Of a stretch of DNA of 64,000 nucleotides, positions 1 through 7,883 are shown one piece after another. A program made the position numbers and the translations under genes. This stretch comes from Robiginitomaculum sp. (GTDB lineage Bacteria > Pseudomonadota > Alphaproteobacteria > Caulobacterales > Maricaulaceae). The DNA lies in NCBI GenBank assembly GCA_021776565.1, contig JAJFFQ010000051.1:1-64000 (forward strand), given 5' to 3'. The notes beneath the pieces were generated by a model that searched no databases, was not told the DNA's origin, and was given only the letters and a program-made list of their open reading frames with translations. Within the stretch, counting starts at the first letter, position 1. The number at the start of each line of letters is the position of its first letter.

Positions 1-81
1 GGAAAGTGGCTGGCCAGCCTGTAAGGATTGAAGAGCTTCATCAAAGTTAAAATCAGTGGTCTTGCTTGGTAATCTGGTCAT
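1..81 (-). CDS. IS256-like (mutator-type) transposase, N-terminal 27 residues only
   Basis: The minus-strand frame runs open from ATG at 81 to the window edge and contains FDEALQSLQAGQPLS. This resembles the start of IS256-family transposases, where a helix of this type precedes a GKDGxLTPLIK segment that would lie beyond the edge. Two further ATGs lie at 87 and 90. The start at 81 was chosen because an AGGA sits about nine bases upstream. Only 27 residues are visible, so no catalytic DDE residue can be seen, and the call rests on family resemblance and on the terminal-repeat-like sequence just upstream. Confidence 0.5.
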   Translation of the reverse strand, partial: MTRLPSKTTDFNFDEALQSLQAGQPLS

Positions 82-140
82 AATCATCATTCCTGTTTTT
101 ATCAAAGCTACTGGAATGACACAGAATTTTAAACAGTCCC
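1..140 (-). mobile_element. Edge of an IS256-like insertion sequence (partial)
   Basis: The window opens inside what looks like an IS256-family element. The minus-strand frame at 1-81 encodes a transposase-like N-terminus. The plus-strand stretch at 117-140 (tgacacagaattttaaac followed by agtccc) resembles the terminal repeats of that family, which often carry a TGTGTCA-type core. I therefore place the element's end near 140. Only this end is visible, so neither the partner repeat nor a target duplication can be checked. The family assignment is from memory of family patterns. Confidence 0.5.
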
Positions 141-403
141 AGTGAAAACACAATATGGGTTTCTATAATTTTAGCCCTAGCTGTTCTTGTTGCGATTATA
201 GTTGGCTATTTCAATCGAAAAGAGAGGAAAAAGGGGATGGTTGGCAATTCATCCGCTATACAGTTCTTAGCGTTTCCATACCGATCGTGGCTATTCTTGC
301 ATTGAATAATGCACTGACTGGTGAAGCAGCAACCCTTATTGCGGGCGCGATGGGTTATGCCTTTGGAAAGAATGATAAAGATAGAAAGAAAAATAGCGAT
401 TAA
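141..403 (+). pseudogene. Broken small two-helix membrane protein (IS-truncated, frameshifted)
   Basis: Two reading frames together give one sensible small protein. Frame one (from about 141) encodes a hydrophobic helix, WVSIILALAVLVAIIVGYF, followed by NRKERKKG. The next frame, open to a stop at 401-403, encodes a second helix (VSIPIVAILALNNALTG) and a lysine-rich tail, AFGKNDKDRKKNSD. The switch falls at the run gaaaaagggg (about 228-237) and corresponds to a -1 shift. Frame one has no start codon before the putative IS end near 140, so the true start was probably removed by the insertion. An ATG at 155 opens the second frame, but its first 25 residues are the out-of-frame shadow of the first helix. 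Alternatives are a sequencing indel in the homopolymer or slippage on G-AAA-AAG. Function is unknown. Confidence 0.45.
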
Positions 404-411
404 CCCATAGA

Positions 412-1680
412 CTAACCCTGCCCACCGGATTTACCGCCAGTGCCAAGATTGCCGATTTTGGCAAGTAATTCGGACGTAGATAGCGCAAAGCCGGAACTGA
501 TCCATTCATCCTCCAGATCCCAGAGTAAATCACCCAGCTCACGTCCCTGTTTGTGACCCTTGTCCATCAGATCTTTAGCGTGAACCGGAAATACCGGGCG
601 TTCCCATTCTTGCGCAAATTCCATCAAATCATTGACATTGCGCCGTTCATTATCGTGCAATGACCCCATGGCGATCCTGGCTGCATCCACATAACCAGCC
701 ACAATTTTGCGATAAAACCGCCGCGAGACATCCATATAATCCTCTTTGGGATCAACGTCGCCAGCATCATACCAGGCCTTGAGGCGATCTTTTTCCTTGT
801 TTGAAAGCTTTAACCGTGTTGCAATTTCTGACCAGCGACGGGCGCTGACCATGGCCATGAGCCGTAACATCGGGTCAGGTGCCCAGCCCATCTCGCGTTC
901 AAGTGCAATCAACGCACAGGCCCGATCCACATTTATACTTTCAGGCAGGATGGTTTGCAGCACTTCGGCGGTGCGCATCCAGCGTAAGGCTTTGGAGGGA
1001 TCCGGTGCGCCAAGAAGCTTTTTCAGCTCTTTCCATACCCGTTCGGCAGACAGATTTTCCATGCCAGCTTTCAGGCGGGCGCAGGCCTTGACGCTTTCAC
1101 GCTCCGGGCGGGCTTCGCCATACCAGGCAAAGAAGCGGAAAAACCGCAAAATGCGTAAATAATCTTCCCTGATCCGGGGTTCCGGATCACCGACAAAGGC
1201 CACATGACCTGATAACGCATCCCTGATCCCGTCTTGCGGATCAAAAAGAGCACCATCATCAGGGTCAGCATAAATGGCATTAAAGCGAAAATCACGCCTG
1301 GCCGAATCCTCTGCCCAGTCTGTGGTAAAGCTTACCTCCGCGTGGCGACCATCGGTTTTCACATCCTTGCGTAATGACGTGATTTCAAATGGCTTGCCGC
1401 CGACAATGGCCGTAACTGTGCCATGGGCCAGCCCTGTCGGCACCACATGAATATCCGCCGCTTTCAGAGCATCAATCACCGCCTGTGGCTCCAGTTGCGT
1501 GGCCAGATCAACATCATCAACCGGGCAATTCATAAGCGTATTGCGCACACAACCGCCGACAAAGCGCACTGAGCCGGGTTTTACCGCTTGTAAGGCCGCA
1601 ACTACTTTGCCCGTGGCCTCAGCGGTTATCCATTTAGTCGTTGTTTTGTTCAGATGGCTTGGCTGGCTCATTGTCTTCAT
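412..1680 (-). CDS. CCA tRNA nucleotidyltransferase / poly(A) polymerase family
   Basis: Class II nucleotidyltransferase that adds or repairs the 3' CCA of tRNAs in the cytoplasm. The head domain shows the GGCVRN motif (about residues 42-47) and the metal-binding DDVD of the catalytic strand (about 55-58). Next come RRDFRFNAIY and an RNA-binding segment, EDYLRILRFFRFFAWYG, which is typical of bacterial CCA/PcnB proteins. A tail of about 180 residues is the alphaproteobacterial C-terminal extension. Length (about 422 aa) fits alphaproteobacterial members. Candidate ATGs are 1698, 1680 and 1671; 1680 has GGGGA immediately upstream. The start lies inside the preceding DUF6111 gene (overlap about 47 bases), so the two are probably co-translated. 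It is the last gene of the minus-strand run DUF1285-NUDIX-DUF6111-CCA. Confidence 0.9.
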   Translation of the reverse strand: MKTMSQPSHLNKTTTKWITAEATGKVVAALQAVKPGSVRFVGGCVRNTLMNCPVDDVDLATQLEPQAVIDALKAADIHVVPTGLAHGTVTAIVGGKPFEITSLRKDVKTDGRHAEVSFTTDWAEDSARRDFRFNAIYADPDDGALFDPQDGIRDALSGHVAFVGDPEPRIREDYLRILRFFRFFAWYGEARPERESVKACARLKAGMENLSAERVWKELKKLLGAPDPSKALRWMRTAEVLQTILPESINVDRACALIALEREMGWAPDPMLRLMAMVSARRWSEIATRLKLSNKEKDRLKAWYDAGDVDPKEDYMDVSRRFYRKIVAGYVDAARIAMGSLHDNERRNVNDLMEFAQEWERPVFPVHAKDLMDKGHKQGRELGDLLWDLEDEWISSGFALSTSELLAKIGNLGTGGKSGGQG

Positions 1681-1978
1681 TATCCCCGGGTGATTCACTT
1701 GTTTTGGGCGTGGTAATGAATGTCCCCCGAATTACCTTGCCGTTTTCTAAATGCGCTGGAATATATTCACCTTCGCGGAAATTTTTATGATTAAGCGCCA
1801 AAAACAAAAATGCAGAGAACGCCAATACACCACCCAGTATGAAAAGCTGGTGATACGGGGCCGGATCAAACGCTTCGCCCTCGGCCCGCCGATGACGCAG
1901 GATGAAAGTGCGGTACAAAAAAAACAGGGAAAATGGTAAGCTGAAGAGAAATATCTCAAGCAAGGTCATACGCAACAT
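1634..1978 (-). CDS. DUF6111 family small membrane protein
   Basis: A 114-residue inner-membrane protein with two predicted helices: LLEIFLFSLPFSLFFLYRTFI near the N-terminus and LFILGGVLAFSAFLFLAL in the middle. A charged loop (HRRAEGEAFDPAPYH) lies between them, with an acidic, proline-rich tail. The family has no established function. In alphaproteobacteria it sits between the NUDIX hydrolase and the CCA transferase, as here. The start overlaps the end of the NUDIX gene by 13 bases, and the end overlaps the CCA gene start, so it is embedded in one tightly packed operon. A housekeeping link to RNA or envelope metabolism is only a guess from this position. Confidence 0.8.
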   Translation of the reverse strand: MLRMTLLEIFLFSLPFSLFFLYRTFILRHRRAEGEAFDPAPYHQLFILGGVLAFSAFLFLALNHKNFREGEYIPAHLENGKVIRGTFITTPKTSESPGDNEDNEPAKPSEQNND

Positions 1979-2607
1979 GGATCATCCTTCTCATCGTTTT
2001 GCCCGCCCACACGCAGGGCCAGTGCGTGCAGCATACCTGCTGTTGCCCCCCAGATGAAATACTCATTCCACGGCATTGCATAAAAATAGCGGCGCTGTCC
2101 CTGCCATTTCATCCATTTACGTTGATGATTACTGACATCCATCAAAAAATCAAACGGCACCTCGAACACCTCATCCACCTCTCGTGGATCGGGCCGGGGA
2201 GCAATGGGGGTTTGCAGAACGGCGACAAAGGGGGTGATGTCAAACCCGGTGGCGGTTTCATAACGCTCGAACCGGCCCAACATTGTCGCACAGCTCTGGT
2301 TGATCCCGGTTTCTTCTTCAAACTCACGCAATGCGGTACTAATCAGGCACTCGTCCTTACCCGCCTGCCCGCCCGGAAACGCAATTTGTCCGGCATGGCT
2401 GGGCATGTCCCGGGTGCGCCGGGTTAGAAGAACCTGCCAGCCGCTTGCTCGCTCGATCAAAGGCACCAGCACCGCGGCTCGCTTTACTGGTGCCATGCGC
2501 GGCACATCGGTATTCAAATCATAGTCAGAGCGTGCCGGAGTAAACGTCTTCGCGCCATCCTCATGAGGGTCAAGACAGGCAGCAAGGCGTGTCGGCCAGT
2601 TAGTCAT
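1966..2607 (-). CDS. NUDIX hydrolase, CoA pyrophosphatase type
   Basis: Predicted to hydrolyse coenzyme A and its derivatives to 4'-phosphopantetheine and 3',5'-ADP. It carries the UPF0035/CoA signature LLTRRTRDMPSHAGQ followed by IAFPGG, which precedes the Nudix box. The Nudix box itself (about residues 80-103) has GGQAGKDE and ALREFEEETGI, matching GX5EX7REUXEEXGU. Start ATG at 2607 (MTNWPTRLAA) overlaps the end of the DUF1285 gene by eight bases; an upstream in-frame ATG at 2658 would lie deep inside that gene and is less likely. At 213 residues it has the usual length. The specific substrate is inferred from the signature. Confidence 0.88.
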   Translation of the reverse strand: MTNWPTRLAACLDPHEDGAKTFTPARSDYDLNTDVPRMAPVKRAAVLVPLIERASGWQVLLTRRTRDMPSHAGQIAFPGGQAGKDECLISTALREFEEETGINQSCATMLGRFERYETATGFDITPFVAVLQTPIAPRPDPREVDEVFEVPFDFLMDVSNHQRKWMKWQGQRRYFYAMPWNEYFIWGATAGMLHALALRVGGQNDEKDDPCCV

Positions 2608-3190
2608 GATGCACACCGGGTGGCCCCAGAGGGAAAAATTCGCCGTCACTCCAGACACCTAATTGTTTGTCTGCACCTGACCGGCGCTCTACAGACAGAC
2701 CTACAAGTTGATAAAAGACAGAGCGGTTGATGAGCGCCTCCAAACCGTGTCTCACCATCACAAACGGGGTTGGCTCTTGTGTTACCACATCAGTTTCAAC
2801 CCGTATGGGGCGATCTCTGCCCGCCTTTATCACATCGCCAACATTGTTTGTGAAAAACAACACCTGTGTCTCGCCTTCTCCTTGAACATCCAGAATAATG
2901 GCCACAAACGGCGCGCAGGCCACCCGAACACGCACTTTTTCTACCGGCGTTACGAGGTAAATACTGCCATCGTCATCTTTTCGTAATATAGTAGAAAACA
3001 ACTTTACCAGAGACTGGCGTGTAATCAGTTGGCCATCGTGACGCCAGCGTCCATCACGAAGGATTTCTATGTCCATATCCGCACAACGTTCAGGATGCCA
3101 TAAATGCACCGGCGGCAAGCCGTCATTACCCGCATTTTTACTTGCCGCAGCAATCAGGGCATTGACATTTATGGTGCCACGCGTGCCCAT
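2600..3190 (-). CDS. DUF1285 family protein
   Basis: A 196-residue soluble protein of the DUF1285 family, conserved in proteobacteria and of unknown function (structures of family members are known but no activity is assigned). Visible family features are PPVHLWHPERCADMDIEI near the N-terminus, WRHDGQLITRQSLVKLFSTIL, and YLVTPVEKVRVRVACAPFVA in the middle. There is no signal peptide or membrane segment. It heads the minus-strand run that continues into the NUDIX, DUF6111 and CCA genes. It is divergent from the MoxR gene that starts at 3251, so the 60 bases between them must hold both promoters. Confidence 0.85.
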   Translation of the reverse strand: MGTRGTINVNALIAAASKNAGNDGLPPVHLWHPERCADMDIEILRDGRWRHDGQLITRQSLVKLFSTILRKDDDGSIYLVTPVEKVRVRVACAPFVAIILDVQGEGETQVLFFTNNVGDVIKAGRDRPIRVETDVVTQEPTPFVMVRHGLEALINRSVFYQLVGLSVERRSGADKQLGVWSDGEFFPLGPPGVHHD

Positions 3191-3250
3191 AGTATGAAGC
3201 CTTTGTATTGAACCTTTATCTACTCTAGTAACCGGAAGACGTTAAGCGCA

Positions 3251-4246
3251 ATGCCCGATACCAGTAACAACACCGACATCGTCAAACGCGCCGAGGCGGC
3301 CATAGACACTCTGGCCCGCACCCGTAATGCCATTGGCAAGGTTATTCTTGGCCAGGACGATGTCATTGATCTGGCGCTTAATGCCATTCTTTGTGGTGGC
3401 CACGCCCTTGTTGTCGGTGCGCCGGGACTGGCCAAAACCCGCCTTGTCGAAACCATTGCCAGCGTTACCGGTCTTGATGAAAAACGTATTCAGTTTACCC
3501 CGGATCTGATGCCGGCTGATATTCTGGGTGCAGAGGTTTTGGAAGAATCCGAAAGTGGAAAGCGCCATTTCCGGTTTTTGCCGGGGCCAGTGTTTTGCCA
3601 GCTATTAATGGCTGACGAGATCAACCGGGCCAGCCCGCGTACCCAGTCGGCATTATTGCAAGCCATGCAGGAGCATCAGGTCACCATTGCCGGTGTCGCC
3701 CATGATCTGCCAATGCCCTTTCACGTGCTGGCCACGCAAAATCCCATTGAACAGGAGGGCACCTATCCCTTACCCGAAGCCCAACTTGACCGTTTCCTGT
3801 TTCAGATTGACATTACCTATCCAGACGAGGCTCATGAACGCGAGATTTTGCTGGCCACCACCGGCATTGAGCAAAGTTCGCCAGATACGGTGCTAAATGC
3901 AGAGGAACTTCTGAATTTACAAGAGCTGGTGCGCCTGATGCCGGTCGGCGAGAAAACCCTGGACGCGATTGTGCATCTGGTGCGCCAGGCACGCCCGGAT
4001 CAAACCACACTTGATGATGTGCGCGGCGGCGTGTCCTGGGGGCCGGGGCCACGTGCCGGTCAGGCCTTGATGCTCGGTGTGCGGGCGCGGGCCTTGTTAC
4101 AGGGGCGTCTTGCCCCCAGCATTGAAGATGTCTGCGCACTTGCGGCACCCGCATTAAAACACCGCATGGCACTTTCCTTTGCCGCCCGGGCCGATGGCCT
4201 CGCCTTGCCCGATCTGATTGATCGGCTGGTGCGAGAGATAGAATAG
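3251..4246 (+). CDS. MoxR-type AAA+ ATPase
   Basis: Cytoplasmic AAA+ chaperone-like ATPase of the MoxR group, which assists maturation of partner vWA proteins or complexes. Walker A is GAPGLAKTR (residues 57-65). Walker B and adjacent residues are MADEINRASPRTQSALLQAM. Sensor 1 is VLATQNPIEQEGTYPLPEAQLDRF, and the C-terminal lid carries WGPGPRAGQALML. Length 331 residues is typical. It opens a four-gene plus-strand operon: the DUF58 gene follows after 11 bases, then the BatA/DUF4159 and vWA membrane genes with overlapping ends. MoxR with DUF58 and BatA-like genes is a classic arrangement. Confidence 0.92.
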   Translation: MPDTSNNTDIVKRAEAAIDTLARTRNAIGKVILGQDDVIDLALNAILCGGHALVVGAPGLAKTRLVETIASVTGLDEKRIQFTPDLMPADILGAEVLEESESGKRHFRFLPGPVFCQLLMADEINRASPRTQSALLQAMQEHQVTIAGVAHDLPMPFHVLATQNPIEQEGTYPLPEAQLDRFLFQIDITYPDEAHEREILLATTGIEQSSPDTVLNAEELLNLQELVRLMPVGEKTLDAIVHLVRQARPDQTTLDDVRGGVSWGPGPRAGQALMLGVRARALLQGRLAPSIEDVCALAAPALKHRMALSFAARADGLALPDLIDRLVREIE

Positions 4247-4257
4247 GGCCTGTGAAC

Positions 4258-5148
4258 ATGAGCAAGGCCAGCACCCGTTCATTATTGGCCGCCAACCGCC
4301 ATGATGCAGATGCTCTGGCGGCACGGTTTCCGGCATTGCTGGCCGAAGCCAGGAAGCTATCGACCAGCCTCGCCCATGGTCTGCATGGGCGACGAAAAAG
4401 CGGGCAGGGCGAAACATTCTGGCAATTTCGCCGGGCACGAAGTGAAGACCCCTACAGCGCCATAGACTGGCGTCGTTCGGCGCGATCGGACAATCTGTTT
4501 GTCCGCGAAACCGAATGGGAAGCGGCACAAACGGTTTGGCTTTGGCGTGATGGCCGGGCCGGGTTTTCCTGGGCCTCTGACAAGGCTTTTCCATTAAAAC
4601 GTGATCGGGCATCGGTACTGTTAACGGCATTGGCCATCAACCTTGTCAATGGCGGCGAACGTGTTGGTGTCATCGGACAAATGCAAAGACCTGTTCATGG
4701 GCGCGGCGGGCTGGAACGCGCCGGGCGCAAACTGATCCTGCACTCATCTGAGCCAGACGTTCTACGCACCCTGGCGCTTATCGGCCAACCTAAGGCAGTA
4801 ATTATTTCGGACTTTTATGAAGGGGTAAAAGCCTGGGAGGATCGATTACAAAATTTCAAATCTGCCGGTGTGATCGGTGCTTTGGTGCAGGTTTATGACC
4901 CTGCCGAAGAAGATTTTCCCTATAAAGGGCGCACTGAATTTATAGAACCCGGCGGCGGCGCACCAGAAATGTTCGGTCAGGCACAAGCCATCGCACCGCT
5001 TTATAATGCTCGTTTTGAGCAAAATACTGAAAGCATGGCCCAGCTTGCCCGGGCACTGGGCTGGACGTTTATCCGCCATCGCACAGATCGGGGGGCAGCA
5101 CCTGCCTTTTTATCGATCTATCAAAGCATTGCCGGAGATGTTCGCTAA
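4258..5148 (+). CDS. DUF58 domain-containing protein (MoxR partner)
   Basis: A soluble protein of about 296 residues with the DUF58 signature SEDPYSAIDWRRSARSDNLF (about 62-81), preceded by GRRKSGQGETFWQFR. DUF58 proteins have a vWA-like fold and are coupled to MoxR ATPases, but a molecular activity is not established. The ATG at 4258 was preferred because AGGG lies nine bases upstream; a GTG at 4252 is in frame but too close to it. The stop codon shares its last base with the ATG of the next gene (TAATG), a sign of translational coupling. Confidence 0.88.
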   Translation: MSKASTRSLLAANRHDADALAARFPALLAEARKLSTSLAHGLHGRRKSGQGETFWQFRRARSEDPYSAIDWRRSARSDNLFVRETEWEAAQTVWLWRDGRAGFSWASDKAFPLKRDRASVLLTALAINLVNGGERVGVIGQMQRPVHGRGGLERAGRKLILHSSEPDVLRTLALIGQPKAVIISDFYEGVKAWEDRLQNFKSAGVIGALVQVYDPAEEDFPYKGRTEFIEPGGGAPEMFGQAQAIAPLYNARFEQNTESMAQLARALGWTFIRHRTDRGAAPAFLSIYQSIAGDVR

Positions 5149-7883
5149 TGGGTTTGCTTTTTGGTACCCCCCTGGCGTTAGTCGCCCTGATAGCCTTGCC
5201 GTTATTATGGCTACTGCTGCGGGCCACCCCGCCCGCGCCCTTGCAAGCCGTGTTCCCGCCTTTGGCACTTTTACGTAATTTGCAGGACGACGAAGAAACA
5301 CCCGATAGCGCCCCTTTGTGGTTGCGGTTTTTGCGCCTGGCGATTGCCACGCTGATTATTCTGGCTCTTTCCTCTCCCACGTGGTCGCCAAAGGATGCGA
5401 ACACAGGTGATGGGCCGGTTTTGATGATTATTGATAATGGCTGGGCAAGCGCACCGGACTGGGCGCAAGTACAAAAAACCGCCCTTGGCCTGGCCAATGC
5501 TGGCGCACGAAACACGGCCCTTGTGTTCACGGCACCTGATGGCCTGGATAGGGAAGACATAAAGTTTACTTCTTTATCTGCTTTTCGACAAAGCCTTGGC
5601 GATCAGGGCGCGCAAGCCTGGCCTCCGGTGCGTATGGAAACCCTGGCGCAAATCATGGCCTTAAAAACTGCCGGTGGGTTGCCGACCAACACAAAATTTT
5701 TGTGGCTCAGTGATGGTCTGGATCATGGCCAGGCGCGTGCCTTTATGGGCGGGCTTGCCACACTTGGCCCGGTGCAGGTGTACACCCCCACTGCCCATGC
5801 CTTGCCGCTATTGATAAATCCACCCACGCCGGGCGCACGCGGGCTGGAGGTGTCTGTCCAATCACCCAATTCCGCCACAGCCCGCACAATTGCTGTTCAG
5901 GCCATGGATGAAGATGGTTCGGTTATGGCGCAAATAGATATTGACTTTGCCCCCGGCAACAATTTTGCCGAAGGTGAAATTATACTCCCCCTGCAATTGC
6001 GTAACCGCTTGCGGACGTTACAAGTGCCCAGCATGCCATCTGCCGGTACAAGCTGGGTTTTTGATGGTGGCTGGACGAGACCGTTGGTTGGCCTTGTTAC
6101 CCCAGGCGGTGATGTGGATCGCCAACCTTTGCTCTCCGGGTTTTATTATTTGACCAAGGCGCTGGAACCACATGCGGAACTAATGCGCGGAAAGCTTGAG
6201 GCTTTGTTGGCAGAAAACCCTGCGGTTCTGGTGCTAACCGACCCGGCGCAACCGACCCGGGCAGGGCTACAAAAACTGGATGCTTTTGTGCGCGCTGGCG
6301 GGTTACTGATCCGCTTTGCCGGGCCGCATATGGCCACCAGTGCCGATGAACTGGTGCCGGTGAACTTACGCACTGGCGGGCGATTGATGGGCGGTGCGTT
6401 TGGCTGGGAAAGCCCACAAGCTCTGGCACCTTTTGCCCGGACAAGTCCCTTTTTTGGTCTTGATAACGGTACAGATGCTGCTGTGCGCCGTCAGGTTCTG
6501 GCCTTGCCAGACAATACCCTGAACGAACGCGTTTGGGCGCGACTGCAAGATGGCACGCCCTTGGTCAGCGCGAATAGCCACGGCGCGGGCCGCATAGTCT
6601 TGTTTCATATCACCGCCGCTCCGAACTGGTCTGATTTGCCTTTGTCAGGGCTTTTTGCCGCCATGATGGAGCGCACTTTAGCGTATGCAAAGGGCCGATC
6701 CGGGGCGCAATCAACCGTGCCAAGCGGAAACTGGGTACTTAGTGAGGTGCTTTTGCCACAAGGCATTTTGAAACCACCACAAGGCGCAGCAGCTTTTTTA
6801 CCGGCCCAAACGGTTATTGCCAGCCTTGCCGCCAGCGCACAGCACCCCCCCGGCCTTTATCGCAATGGCGCCTTTTCGAGCGCCCTGAACCTTGGCAATA
6901 CCATTAAATCGCTAACTCCACTGCCTGCACCACCGGCGGGCGTTAGCGTTATTACTGGCGAGGCGGCGATCGTAATCGCGCTCAAAGCGCCCCTTTTGAT
7001 TGTCGTCCTTGTACTTTTGGGCGTGGATGTTATTGCCGGACTTTGGTTGGGTGGTCGCCTTCGCACTTTGCGTAAAATCATCCCGACCAGGGCCAGCAAT
7101 GGTGCACTGATCCTGATTATTCTGGTCTGGATACTGCCCGCACCAAAAATCCACGCACAGGAAAACCCGAAAGCCGCATTACTCTCTGCCCAGGCAACCC
7201 ATCTGGCCTATGTGCTCACTGGTGATAGTCGTGTGGATGAAATGAGCCGGGCGGGGCTTTTCGGGCTGTCTTTTACCTTAAAACAACGCACAACGGTTGA
7301 GCCAGCCGATCCTGTTGGCGTTGATCCATCAAGGGATGATTTGTCGGTTTTTTCATTGCTTTACTGGCCAGTTTTGCGCCCGCCTGCACTGACACAGCGC
7401 GCCGTAGAAGAACTGGATGCTTATTTGAAAAACGGCGGCATGCTGGTCATCGATACCCAGGATAATGGCTTGCGCGCCCGCGCATCAGGCGGCGTTGACC
7501 CGGCGCTTTCCGTCATATTTTCGCAAATCAGTGTGCCATCCTTGCGCCCCGCCAATGCCGACCATGTGCTAACCCGCACCTATTACCTTATCCATGATTT
7601 TGTCGGGCGCACCAATGGCGGCAGACTTTGGGTCGAGGCTGATGCCGCCGGATCATCACTGGACGGTGTTTCGGGAATTATTGCCGGATCAAATGATTGG
7701 GCTGCCGCCTGGGCGCTGGATCAAAATGGTCAACCGATAACGGCACTTTCGGATGAAATTCCGCGCCAGCGCGAAATGGCCCGCCGCTTTGGTATCAACC
7801 TTGTCATGTATTCACTGACCGGTAATTACAAGGCCGATCAGGTGCATATTCCGGCTCTTCTGCAACGGTTGGGTGAGCAATGA
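5148..7883 (+). CDS. BatA-like N-terminal plus DUF4159 membrane protein
   Basis: A large (911 aa) inner-membrane protein. The N-terminus is a BatA-type segment: LLFGTPLALVALIALPLLW is the first helix, then AVFPPLALLRNL, then a second helix, FLRLAIATLIILALSSPTW. A long extracytoplasmic region follows, and two helices near residues 605-665 (APLLIVVLVLLGVDVIAGLWL and GALILIILVWILPAP) return through the membrane. The last ~230 residues form a DUF4159 domain (VFSLLYWPVLRPP, AVEELDAYLKNGGMLVIDTQD), which is related to class I glutamine-amidotransferase-like folds. No substrate is known. It overlaps both neighbours by one and four bases, so stoichiometric expression with the MoxR, DUF58 and vWA proteins is likely. 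Confidence 0.85.
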   Translation: MGLLFGTPLALVALIALPLLWLLLRATPPAPLQAVFPPLALLRNLQDDEETPDSAPLWLRFLRLAIATLIILALSSPTWSPKDANTGDGPVLMIIDNGWASAPDWAQVQKTALGLANAGARNTALVFTAPDGLDREDIKFTSLSAFRQSLGDQGAQAWPPVRMETLAQIMALKTAGGLPTNTKFLWLSDGLDHGQARAFMGGLATLGPVQVYTPTAHALPLLINPPTPGARGLEVSVQSPNSATARTIAVQAMDEDGSVMAQIDIDFAPGNNFAEGEIILPLQLRNRLRTLQVPSMPSAGTSWVFDGGWTRPLVGLVTPGGDVDRQPLLSGFYYLTKALEPHAELMRGKLEALLAENPAVLVLTDPAQPTRAGLQKLDAFVRAGGLLIRFAGPHMATSADELVPVNLRTGGRLMGGAFGWESPQALAPFARTSPFFGLDNGTDAAVRRQVLALPDNTLNERVWARLQDGTPLVSANSHGAGRIVLFHITAAPNWSDLPLSGLFAAMMERTLAYAKGRSGAQSTVPSGNWVLSEVLLPQGILKPPQGAAAFLPAQTVIASLAASAQHPPGLYRNGAFSSALNLGNTIKSLTPLPAPPAGVSVITGEAAIVIALKAPLLIVVLVLLGVDVIAGLWLGGRLRTLRKIIPTRASNGALILIILVWILPAPKIHAQENPKAALLSAQATHLAYVLTGDSRVDEMSRAGLFGLSFTLKQRTTVEPADPVGVDPSRDDLSVFSLLYWPVLRPPALTQRAVEELDAYLKNGGMLVIDTQDNGLRARASGGVDPALSVIFSQISVPSLRPANADHVLTRTYYLIHDFVGRTNGGRLWVEADAAGSSLDGVSGIIAGSNDWAAAWALDQNGQPITALSDEIPRQREMARRFGINLVMYSLTGNYKADQVHIPALLQRLGEQ

